From the NCBI GenBank assembly GCA_005884855.1, contig VAZS01000207.1:1-8294 (forward strand): a stretch of DNA of 8,294 nucleotides, in the 5' to 3' direction. The position numbers and the translations under genes are program-made. Source of the DNA: Alphaproteobacteria bacterium (lineage in GTDB: Bacteria; Pseudomonadota; Alphaproteobacteria; Rhizobiales; Xanthobacteraceae). A model generated the notes under the pieces. That model saw only the letters and a list, made by a program, of their open reading frames with translations. It was not told the origin of the DNA and made no database searches. Shown in pieces: positions 1 to 6,569 of the stretch; the stretch's first letter is position 1; each line of letters starts with the position of its first letter.

Positions 1-149
1 CGTGACCAGAGCAAGAACGTACAAAATTGGGCCCTACCAGATTCGGCTGCGTAACACTCCAGGTCGTGAGTCGCATCAAGCGCGAGCGTGGAACTCACAA
101 GTAAATTCATTCCCTCTACGCTCGGTCGCGTTTCGCGGAGCTGCTTTAG
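1..149. other. Left-edge non-coding stretch, nothing recognised
   Basis: Together with the repeat that follows, the first 341 bases carry no gene I can support. The open frame on the plus strand across the first 244 bases gives a low-complexity, basic translation with no recognisable domain and runs into the tandem repeat. One detail stands out: the ten bases at 137-146 (ggagctgctt) also occur at 260-269 and 383-392, each 123 bases apart, so the repeat's periodicity faintly extends into this stretch. No tRNA fold, insertion-sequence end or clear terminator was seen. Confidence 0.5.
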
Positions 150-395
150 GTGCAGCAGCCAGGCGAGGTGAGGCAATTACCATCAAATGGAATCGAGCAA
201 CTACCAAAGGCACCGTCGTTATGTCTTCGACTTGTGATCAATAAATATGGCGTCCAGCAGGAGCTGCTTGACGTGCAGCAGCCAGGCGAGGTGAGGCAAT
301 TACCATCAAATGGAATCGAGCAACTACCAAAGGCACCGTCGTTATGTCTTCGACTTGTGATCAATAAATATGGCGTCCAGCAGGAGCTGCTTGAC
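150..395. repeat. Perfect 123-bp tandem duplication covering the 3' end of the eboF-like gene
   Basis: Copy 1 is 150-272 and copy 2 is 273-395. Reading base by base I find no difference between them. The unit contains the last 17 codons plus stop of the minus-strand phosphatase-family gene (342-395 in copy 2; the orphan copy of the same codons is 219-272) and 69 bases of downstream sequence. The gene uses the stop in copy 2, so its protein is unaffected and copy 1 is an untranslated duplicate tail. The length is 41 codons exactly, but this probably has no coding meaning because a stop lies inside the unit. A ten-base match (ggagctgctt) at the left flank, in register, may mark the homology that seeded unequal exchange. 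Identity suggests a recent event or an assembly artefact. Confidence 0.93.
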
Positions 396-1739
396 GTCGG
401 TCGCCGCGATATGGTCCCGCCTGAGCAATTGGGGTTGATCCGTGATTACTAGCGGGCCATCTTCGGCCTTGGCCGTGAGCCGGCCGTGCGAGCCCCGGAC
501 AAGAGATGCATCGAGCGGGATCACGTCCATCAGCGCCCGAAATCCCAGTTTGCGCAGAAGCAAGCGTTTGCCGATTGCGGCCTTCGGGGCCGCGATTGCC
601 GGATCGAGAAACAGCTCGACCGGATCGTAGCCGGGCTTGCGATGGATCTCGACCGTACGCGCGAAATCGGGCGCTCGGCTGTCGTCAATCCAGTAGTAAT
701 AGGTAAACCAGGAGCGAGCATCCGCAACCGCGACCAACTCGCCAGAGCGGGCATGATCGAGGCCGATCGCGCGTCTTTCCTCACCGCCATAGACACGCTC
801 TACGCCGGGCAGTCCTCCAATCAGACTTCGTACTTTCGGCAACGATTCCGGATCGGAGACGTAGACGTGTGCGATCTGGTGATCGGACAGCGCGAACGCG
901 CGGGATGCGATCGGATCGAGCAGTTCACCGCCGTCTTCTTCCCGGACCATCAGCAGCCCTGCATCACGCAACGTCCTGTTGATGTGCACCGGGCGGTCGA
1001 CAGGCGTTATGCCATATTCCGAGAGCACAATAACCGATCGCCCGGATGCGCGCGCGGCATTGGCAAGATCGCCAGCGACAGTGTCGATATCGATCAGCGA
1101 CTGGCGGACCGCCGGTTGAGTCTCGTCAGGTCCGAAGCGTTGCAAATCGTAGTCGAGATGAGGAAGATAAGCGAGTGTCAGCGTTGGATCATGCTCGGTC
1201 ATGACTATTTTGGTGGCTTCGGCAATCCAGCGTGTCGAGGCGATCGTGGTTGCCGGCCCCCAAAACTGAAACAACGGAAAAGGACCCAGACGCTCCGTCA
1301 GCCGCTCGCGCAATTGTCCCGGCACGGTATAGCAATCTGGAAGCTTGCGGCCGTCGGCCTTATAGATCGGCCGCGGCGTCGCGCCCCAGTCATGGCTCGA
1401 CGCCATATTGTACCACCAGAACATGTTGGCACATGTGAAACTGGGATCGCGCTTCTTGCCCGCTTCCCAGATTTTCTCGCCACTCACAAGTCGATTGGAC
1501 TGACGCCAAAGCAAGACTTCCATTAGGTCACGGAACAGCCAGCCATTTCCAACGACGCCGTGGTCGTGCGGCGGCGTTCCCGTCATGAAGGTGGCCTGGA
1601 CGCTGCAGGTGACGGCAGGGGTTACCGTGTCCAGCGTTGCCATGCTGCCATGGCTGGCCAGCGCCGAAAGGCGCGGCGTCAGGGGTCCCAGGTGCCGCGG
1701 CGTCAATCCAACCACGATGATTGCCAGCACAGGTTTCAA
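342..1739 (-). CDS. eboF: Alkaline phosphatase/nucleotide pyrophosphatase-superfamily protein, EboF type
   Basis: The protein belongs to the type I phosphodiesterase/nucleotide pyrophosphatase branch of the alkaline phosphatase superfamily, in the subgroup that travels with ebo genes. Numbering from the TTG start at 1739 (465 residues): a TPRL segment near residue 21, PAVTCSVQATFMTGTPPHDHG at about 41-61 with Thr44 in the nucleophile position, HLDYDLQRFGP with Asp196, LSEYGI with Glu241-Tyr242, and SDHQIAHVYV with His287 and His291. Compared with classical pyrophosphatases, the first metal Asp is replaced (VVGLTP rather than DG) and the usual Asp-His pair is Glu-Tyr, so ordinary two-zinc chemistry is doubtful. 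No signal peptide is evident, which fits a cytoplasmic protein. I prefer TTG because the family starts just before KPVLAIIVVGL and GGAAG lies eight bases upstream; an ATG at 1832 would add 31 unconvincing residues. It diverges from eboD. The symbol rests on family resemblance. Confidence 0.85.
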   Translation of the reverse strand: MKPVLAIIVVGLTPRHLGPLTPRLSALASHGSMATLDTVTPAVTCSVQATFMTGTPPHDHGVVGNGWLFRDLMEVLLWRQSNRLVSGEKIWEAGKKRDPSFTCANMFWWYNMASSHDWGATPRPIYKADGRKLPDCYTVPGQLRERLTERLGPFPLFQFWGPATTIASTRWIAEATKIVMTEHDPTLTLAYLPHLDYDLQRFGPDETQPAVRQSLIDIDTVAGDLANAARASGRSVIVLSEYGITPVDRPVHINRTLRDAGLLMVREEDGGELLDPIASRAFALSDHQIAHVYVSDPESLPKVRSLIGGLPGVERVYGGEERRAIGLDHARSGELVAVADARSWFTYYYWIDDSRAPDFARTVEIHRKPGYDPVELFLDPAIAAPKAAIGKRLLLRKLGFRALMDVIPLDASLVRGSHGRLTAKAEDGPLVITDQPQLLRRDHIAATDVKQLLLDAIFIDHKSKT

Positions 1740-1956
1740 TGTATTTTCTTCCAGGCAGCCGTTGGCAATTTTCGCGCCAGCCTCACCGCAGCCGAGCGAA
1801 ACGACTTGCCAAACTGGCAAGCAAAGTGGCACGCTGTCTAGTAAAATTGAAAGGCGCGTTACGATATGGGCCGATCAAATGATGGCCGATCGCTTCGCAG
1901 ATTTCGCCGGCCCACTCAGAGCAGAAAAACAAGGGCGCCGGGCGAGGGAGCATGCC
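1740..1956. promoter_or_regulatory. Divergent intergenic region of eboF-like gene and eboDECA operon
   Basis: This 217-base spacer must hold the promoters of both directions, because the two flanking genes are transcribed away from each other. Its clearest structure is the inverted repeat at 1805-1821: CTTGCCA, spacer AAC, TGGCAAG, seven perfect base pairs, with the look of a dimeric repressor or activator operator. A lone half-site-like TTGGCAA lies at 1762-1768. I could not identify convincing -35/-10 boxes; TAAAAT at 1842-1847 could be a -10 but lacks a well-spaced partner. A GAGGGAG ribosome-binding site (1944-1950) ends the region six bases before the eboD start. Assigning an operator is inference. 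Confidence 0.5.
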
Positions 1957-3141
1957 ATGCTTGATACGCCTTCTCAAGCGGTCGAAGATGTTCGGCTGCA
2001 ATCATTCAGCGTCACCTACGAATACCCAGTGGTGTTCACGCAAGATGCCTTCGCGCTTGGCAACCGTAGCCTGGTTGATGTGCTCTCGCGACGAGAACAT
2101 CACAAGCGTCATAGATGTTTGATCTGTGTCGACCAAGGTGTCCTGACGTCACTTCCCGACCTCACATCGCAAATCGAGAACTACGCCTCGGCGCACGCAG
2201 GAAGCATGGAATTGGTAGCCCCCCTGGTGCCGGTTGCAGGCGGCGAAATCTGCAAGAACGACCCGAGGACCATACCCAGTCTGCTCGAATTGCTCTCGCG
2301 GCACGCGATCGACCGACACTCCTTTATGATCGCTATCGGTGGCGGGGCGGTGCTGGATGCGGTCGGCTATGCATCCGCCATCTTCCACCGAGGTGTCCGC
2401 CACATTCGTTTTCCAACCACGGTTTTGGCCCAGGATGACAGTGGCGTCGGCATCAAGAACGCCGTCAACCAGTTCGGCCTGAAGAATCTCATCGGTAGCT
2501 TTGCGCCGCCGTGGGCCATCATCAACGACAGTTCCTTCATCGACATATTGCCGCCGCGCGAAAAACGAGCAGGGATGGCCGAAGCTGTGAAGGTTGCCTT
2601 GATTCGCGACGGCAAGTTTTTTAACTGGCTGGAGGCCCACGCCGACGAGCTCGCACGCTTTTCCAGGCCTCACCTGCACCATCTCATCAACAGAACTGCC
2701 GAGCTCCACATGCGTCAAATTCGGCTCGGCGGTGATCCCTTCGAAATGGGCTCGGCGCGGCCGCTCGATTTTGGTCATTGGTCGGCGCACAAGCTCGAGC
2801 AATTGACGCGCAATGGAGTCAACCATGGCGAGGCTGTGGCAATCGGCGTCGCGCTCGACGCACGATATTCGGTCCTGTCCGGACGTCTGGCGGCCGGCGG
2901 AGACGAACGTGTGGTAAATCTTCTAGAGCGACTTGGTTTTGTCTTGTGGCATGACATGCTTCGGCACTGTGACCCACGAGGCCGGCCTCTAGTGCTGAAA
3001 GGCCTTGCCGACTTTCAAGAACATTTGGGTGGAGAACTGACAGTTACACTGCTTGCAGAAATTGGCCGTGGCGTGGAAGTCCACGAAATGGATGAGAAGA
3101 TTGTCGGCCAATCGATTAACTGGCTGGAACAGCGGAAGTGA
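1957..3141 (+). CDS. eboD: EboD, 3-dehydroquinate synthase-like sugar phosphate cyclase
   Basis: This is a 394-residue member of the dehydroquinate synthase/sugar phosphate cyclase superfamily, cytoplasmic, NAD- and zinc-dependent by family. Visible motifs are the NAD-binding glycine run GGGAVLD at 128-134, PTTVLAQDDSGVGIKN at 153-168, GMAEAVK with Glu209, DFGHWSAHKLE with His274 and His278, and NHGEAVAIG with His290. Glu209, His274 and His290 match the three zinc ligands of dehydroquinate synthase. The paralogue found in ebo clusters is thought to make a cyclitol-like product; its substrate is not known, and this is unlikely to be the housekeeping aroB because of its setting. The open frame extends back to 1585, but family similarity begins shortly after the ATG at 1957, which has a GAGGGAG site six bases upstream. 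The upstream 124 codons overlap the divergent gene and its promoter region. It is the first gene of the operon; the next start is six bases downstream. Confidence 0.9.
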   Translation: MLDTPSQAVEDVRLQSFSVTYEYPVVFTQDAFALGNRSLVDVLSRREHHKRHRCLICVDQGVLTSLPDLTSQIENYASAHAGSMELVAPLVPVAGGEICKNDPRTIPSLLELLSRHAIDRHSFMIAIGGGAVLDAVGYASAIFHRGVRHIRFPTTVLAQDDSGVGIKNAVNQFGLKNLIGSFAPPWAIINDSSFIDILPPREKRAGMAEAVKVALIRDGKFFNWLEAHADELARFSRPHLHHLINRTAELHMRQIRLGGDPFEMGSARPLDFGHWSAHKLEQLTRNGVNHGEAVAIGVALDARYSVLSGRLAAGGDERVVNLLERLGFVLWHDMLRHCDPRGRPLVLKGLADFQEHLGGELTVTLLAEIGRGVEVHEMDEKIVGQSINWLEQRK

Positions 3142-3147
3142 CGGCGG

Positions 3148-4350
3148 ATGAAACTCGATCAGCTCCCGGGCGGCGTTCATCTGACCTATTGTACGAACAT
3201 CCATGCCGGCGAAAGCTGGTCGGACATTCGGACCAGCCTTGACAAACACGTCCCTGCCATCAAATCGACGGTCGCTCCGAACCAGCCGATGGGTGTGGGA
3301 CTACGTCTTTCCGGCGAAGCTGCGGCCGTGGCCAGGGAGCCCGAGGCGCTGGCCTCATTCCGGGATCAACTGTCGAATCTCGGCGCCTATGTCTTCACTA
3401 TCAACGCTTTTCCGTACGGGCCATTCCACGGTGTCCGCGTCAAAGAGAACGTTTATCTACCCGATTGGCGCGACCGCGAGCGTGTAGCCTTCACGGCCAA
3501 CAGCGCTGCCGTGCTGGCCGCAGTTCTCCCTAACGATGTCGAGGGCAGCATTTCGACCGTACCCGGCGCGTTCAAGCCAAACGGCCGGTCAAGTGAAGCC
3601 ATCGCTGCGATGGCGGGCAACCTGGTGATGGCTGTTGCCGATCTCGTCGACGTGGAGCGCCGGACCGGCAAGCGCATCGCGCTCGCCCTTGAGCCAGAAC
3701 CTTGCTGTTTCCTTGAAACAACCGACGAGAGCATCGCGTTCTTCAAAGACATGCTTTTGAAGCCGGAAACGCTCGACACTCTCGGCTCCGTTACCGGTGT
3801 TTCCCGGCAGGAAGCGGAGGTCCTGCTGCGGCGCCATCTCGGCATTTGTTACGATGTCTGCCATGGCGCCGTGGAATATGAAGATATCGTCGCTGCGTTA
3901 GATCGCCTGCTTGCAGCAGGAATCGCGATCCCGAAAATCCAATTATCGGCGGCGATGCGTGTCCCGACCATGAAAAAGGACCTTGTCGCCGCCGTGATGA
4001 GATACAACGAGGGAGTCTATCTGCACCAGTCGATCGTCCGTCGTAACGAGAGTCTCGTTCGGTACGTTGACCTTCCGGACGCCGTTGCTGCCTTCGGCGA
4101 AGGACAGGCGGACGGAGAGTGGCGAATCCATTGTCACGTGCCGGTGTTTCTCACCGATCTCGGTGAAATCAGTTCAACGCGCAGTGATCTTGTCGCGACA
4201 CTCGCCGCCTTGCGGCAGAAGACCCGTTCATCGCATCTCGAGGTCGAGACCTATACCTGGGATGTTCTGCCGGAAAAGCTTCGAACTGGCTCGAAGTCAG
4301 CCGACATCGCTCGTGAGATCGCGTTCTGCCAACAGGGACTTGTGGGATGA
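3148..4350 (+). CDS. eboE: EboE, TIM-barrel metabolite traffic protein
   Basis: This 400-residue protein matches the EboE family, a xylose-isomerase-like TIM barrel with likely metal binding. It starts GGVHLTYCTNIHAGESW (8-24), a signature I associate with this family, and carries candidate metal or substrate ligands on successive strands: INAFPYGPFHG after residue 87, LEPEPCC with Glu182 and Glu184, YDVCHGAVEYED with Asp236 and His239, HCHVPVF with His328 and His330, and EVETYTW with Glu365 and Glu367. The reaction is unknown; in Nostoc the ebo cluster is needed for periplasmic export of scytonemin precursors, hence the family name. It follows eboD after six bases, with GGAAG at 3134-3138 as ribosome-binding site, and its stop overlaps the eboC start as ATGA, so the two are probably translationally coupled. 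It appears full length with no broken motifs. Confidence 0.9.
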   Translation: MKLDQLPGGVHLTYCTNIHAGESWSDIRTSLDKHVPAIKSTVAPNQPMGVGLRLSGEAAAVAREPEALASFRDQLSNLGAYVFTINAFPYGPFHGVRVKENVYLPDWRDRERVAFTANSAAVLAAVLPNDVEGSISTVPGAFKPNGRSSEAIAAMAGNLVMAVADLVDVERRTGKRIALALEPEPCCFLETTDESIAFFKDMLLKPETLDTLGSVTGVSRQEAEVLLRRHLGICYDVCHGAVEYEDIVAALDRLLAAGIAIPKIQLSAAMRVPTMKKDLVAAVMRYNEGVYLHQSIVRRNESLVRYVDLPDAVAAFGEGQADGEWRIHCHVPVFLTDLGEISSTRSDLVATLAALRQKTRSSHLEVETYTWDVLPEKLRTGSKSADIAREIAFCQQGLVG

Positions 4351-5095
4351 ATGTTGTCGCCGTGCGAGCACCCAGCGCCCAGACTCTGCTGAGGCTGGGC
4401 CGGGTGTCCAATCTGCCAACCGTGTGGACCAATGTCATCGCCGCGGCCACAATAAGCAACGCCGCTGCAGACTTCGCTGACGTCGCGCTCGTTGGCCTTG
4501 CCATGACGGCGCTCTATGTGGGCGGCATGTACCTCAACGATTTCTTCGACAGGGATATCGATGCGAGAGAGCGCCCCGGCCGACCGATCCATGCCGGCGA
4601 CATCAGCGCAGGAGCCGTCTCGACAATCGGATTTGCGCTGCTTGCAGTCGGCGTGGCTTTGCTACTGCGGTTTGGCTTTTTGACCGTGATTTGGGGCTTG
4701 GCGCTGGCCGGCGCGATCGTGCTTTACGACGCTTGGCACAAGGGCAACATCTTTGCGCCGGTGATCATGGGTCTCTGCCGGGCTCTAGTCTATCTGGCAA
4801 CAGGTGCAGTCTGGCCGCTCCTTTGCTGCTTGCCTTGCCAGCCATTTTGAGCGGATTGCCTGTCGTCATTGCCTGTCTGTTGTTGTGCGCTGCTGATGTC
4901 GCTGCCGTGCGCCTGTTGGCACAGCGGGCTGCACCAGATGCTGTACCACGCGCCGTTTCGATGCTGATCGCTGCGATCTGCCTGGTCGATGCGTTGGCTG
5001 TGGCACTGTACGCGGGTGGAATCCTGCTCGCCTGCATCTGCGCGAGCGGCTATCTGCTGACGAGGCTTTTCCAAATGTTTATTCCGGGAACGTGA
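4347..5095 (+). pseudogene. eboC: eboC, UbiA-like prenyltransferase homologue, frameshifted with probable internal deletion
   Basis: The gene starts at the ATGA overlap with eboE and reads as a UbiA-family membrane protein: hydrophobic helices, the first Asp-rich motif NDFFDRDID at residues 64-72, RPI at 79-81, and LYDAWHKGN before a fifth helix. That frame ends at a TGA at 4848-4850 after 167 residues. The rest of the protein continues in the next frame from about 4823, as LLLALPAILSGLPVV and further helices, ending in LLTRLFQMFIPGT at 5095. Joining WPLL to LLLALP needs a net -1 shift. The joined product would be about 250 residues, shorter than the roughly 280-300 I recall for EboC, and I count eight rather than nine helices. 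The region holding the second Asp-motif equivalent seems missing, which points to an out-of-frame deletion near 4806-4825 rather than a one-base read error. A truncated product of five helices could still be made. The pseudogene call is inference; a sequencing indel remains possible. Confidence 0.82.
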
Positions 5096-6030
5096 TGCAA
5101 GCCTTGGCGAGATCGTCCGGTCACAATGGAAGCGGTCGCGCCGCTAAGGCCGTTTGCGACGGCTTCATCGCCTTGGCGGATGAGTGGATATCGCGGGCCG
5201 CAAACGAAAACGCGATGTTCTGGTTCCGCGATACTATTGAACGCATTAGACATGAGTCCGGCGGCGATAAGCTTGCGATGGCCATCGGTCTCGCCCCTCG
5301 CCGTCTCGGGAAGACCGATTTGCTGCTGACGTCGGACGATAAGGTGCACGCGATGGCGTTGCGGCCGGGCCTTGACCCCAGCGAATGGAGCATCGATCAA
5401 GCGGCTCGGATTGCTTTTATGGTTGCCAGCTATGCCGGAGACGATGCCGCCTTCGCTATGGCCTTCGACGGTTTCTGTGCCACGGCCGGACTCAACGAGC
5501 TGATCGCGCTTTGCCGCGGACTGCCGGTATATCCCGCCGCCGCACTGCTGGAGCCGAGGGCGCGGGAGGCCGTTCGGTCAGGCATCAAGCCCGTCTTTGA
5601 GGCCGTGGCCCATCGTAATCCTTATCCGGTCGAGTGCTTCGCCGAAGACGCCTGGAATCAGATGGTCGTAAAGGCATTCTTCATCGGCTCGCATCTGTGG
5701 CCGATCCAGGAATTAGATCGGCGTGGTAATCCACGATTGGCGCGCATGCTCGTTGATCTTGCTCAGGAGAGATGGGCAGCCGGACGGCCGGTGAGCGGTG
5801 AAGTGTGGCGTTGCGTGGCGCCGCACGCGGATACCGAGGGAGTTGCGGCTTTGGTCCGCGCGTTCGAGACAGGCACCGATAAAGAGCGTTCCTCAGTCGC
5901 GCTTGCGTTGCAGCAAGCGCAGCCGGATCGTATCGATACCACGTTCGAGCAGCCCGAATTGCGCAGACAGGTCAGAGACATTCAATCGCGCCTGGTGGCC
6001 GAAAAGATCGATTGGAAAGCGCTCGCATGA
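5092..6030 (+). CDS. eboA: EboA domain-containing protein
   Basis: This 312-residue soluble protein carries the EboA hallmarks: RRLGKTDLLL after about residue 68, VFEAVAHRNPYPVECF at 168-183, DAWNQMVVKAFF at 186-197, and NPRLARMLVDLAQERWAAG from 213, followed by a helical tail (ERSSVALALQQA) that looks like a HEAT-type repeat. No signal peptide or membrane segment is seen, so it is probably cytoplasmic. Its biochemical role is unknown. The start is either GTG at 5092, giving a GTGA overlap with the eboC reading frame, or ATG at 5095, giving TGATG; the family does not decide between them. Because ribosomes that start eboC now stop at 4850, the translational coupling this overlap implies is probably lost, and eboA may be underexpressed. 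The frame itself is intact. Confidence 0.9.
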   Translation: MMQALARSSGHNGSGRAAKAVCDGFIALADEWISRAANENAMFWFRDTIERIRHESGGDKLAMAIGLAPRRLGKTDLLLTSDDKVHAMALRPGLDPSEWSIDQAARIAFMVASYAGDDAAFAMAFDGFCATAGLNELIALCRGLPVYPAAALLEPRAREAVRSGIKPVFEAVAHRNPYPVECFAEDAWNQMVVKAFFIGSHLWPIQELDRRGNPRLARMLVDLAQERWAAGRPVSGEVWRCVAPHADTEGVAALVRAFETGTDKERSSVALALQQAQPDRIDTTFEQPELRRQVRDIQSRLVAEKIDWKALA

Positions 6031-6413
6031 GCAGCGAGTGGTCATCGCCATTCATCTCACGAGCTTTGTTGCGCACTCTGTCAGCACTCCTGACTATTTG
6101 CCTGCTCGCCCAGTTCTTCATCGCGGGTATAGCCGCGATGACCGATCCTGGCTGGTGGACATATCACAGCGACTGGGTCGCCATCTTTCAGTGGCTCGTC
6201 ATTCCGCTTCCGATCCTGGCGTGGCTTGGCGGGCTTCCTCGTGGGCGGCGGACACTATTCGCATGCATTCCCTTGCTGCAGATCGCGTTGCAATATGTGT
6301 TGGCGCACCGCGCAATCGAAGGTCGACTTGCAATTGGTCTGGGCCTGCATGCGTTGGATGCAGCACTCCTATTATTGATCGCTGCCGGTCTGGCAGTTGG
6401 TTTGTTCGATTGA
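6027..6413 (+). CDS. Small four-helix membrane protein resembling DUF6220
   Basis: The 128-residue product has an N-terminal basic stretch and about four hydrophobic helices, roughly at residues 13-37, 48-65, 72-90 and 99-124. The pattern resembles DUF6220: a FIAGIAAM-type glycine helix, His47 in TYHSDWV before helix two, RGRR between helices two and three, and LHALDAALLL in the last helix. The function of that family is unknown to me. ATG at 6027 overlaps the eboA stop as ATGA, so it is the last gene of the ebo operon and likely coupled to eboA; an alternative TTG at 6012 would add only five residues. Its position suggests a membrane partner for the Ebo pathway, which is inference. The family assignment is from memory of the motif layout. 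Confidence 0.75.
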   Translation: MSSEWSSPFISRALLRTLSALLTICLLAQFFIAGIAAMTDPGWWTYHSDWVAIFQWLVIPLPILAWLGGLPRGRRTLFACIPLLQIALQYVLAHRAIEGRLAIGLGLHALDAALLLLIAAGLAVGLFD

Positions 6414-6555
6414 TTTGATTGTCTGATTGGAAGACCCATCAGCGGGTGGGCACGATCCCGTGAACTCATTTCCTGTTGCAGCTTCAATTGAACGCGCTAC
6501 GATATTTGTTGGCCGTATTGCGACATTAAAGAAAATCGCCGGCCTGGAAACGAAC

Positions 6556-6560
6556 AGGAG
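6556..6560 (+). promoter_or_regulatory. Ribosome-binding site of the PQQ dehydrogenase gene
   Basis: AGGAG sits nine bases before the ATG at 6570 and fixes that start. The 156-base gap after the DUF6220-like gene (6414-6569) shows no good terminator or clear promoter boxes, so readthrough from the ebo operon into the dehydrogenase cannot be excluded. Confidence 0.6.
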
Positions 6561-6569
6561 TCAACCATT

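Noticed and set aside
150..395. CRISPR array
   Set aside because: Only two directly abutting copies of a 123-base unit, without spacers; a plain tandem duplication.
150..452. Repeat-containing plus-strand open frame that encodes two copies of a 41-residue unit
   Set aside because: The periodic protein is a by-product of a 123-bp DNA duplication whose right half lies antisense to a real gene; no start signal.
486..1526. Long plus-strand open frame of 346 codons
   Set aside because: It lies wholly antisense to the phosphatase-family gene, gives a basic arginine-rich translation with no domain, and the minus-strand protein has clear family motifs.
1826..1842. Sigma-54 promoter beginning with TGGCAC
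   Set aside because: The -12 element TTGC is absent at the required spacing (CTAG is found instead).
1585..1956. Upstream extension of eboD
   Set aside because: Open by chance; overlaps the start of the divergent gene and the spacer, with no similarity to the cyclase family, while ATG 1957 has a good ribosome-binding site.
2149..2826. Minus-strand open frame of 225 codons
   Set aside because: Shadow of eboD, whose zinc and NAD motifs are intact on the plus strand.
4815..4830. Programmed -1 frameshift in eboC
   Set aside because: The switch site (ctcctttgctgc) has no X XXY YYZ slippery heptamer, no obvious downstream stimulatory hairpin was seen, and the joined protein would still lack a segment.
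5798..6418. Plus-strand open frame of 206 codons across the end of eboA and the small membrane gene
   Set aside because: Out of frame with two better-supported coupled genes; the translation is arginine/serine-rich and has no domain.
6421..6470. Terminator between the DUF6220-like gene and the dehydrogenase
   Set aside because: Only a four-base ACCC/GGGT pairing and no T-run; too weak to call.
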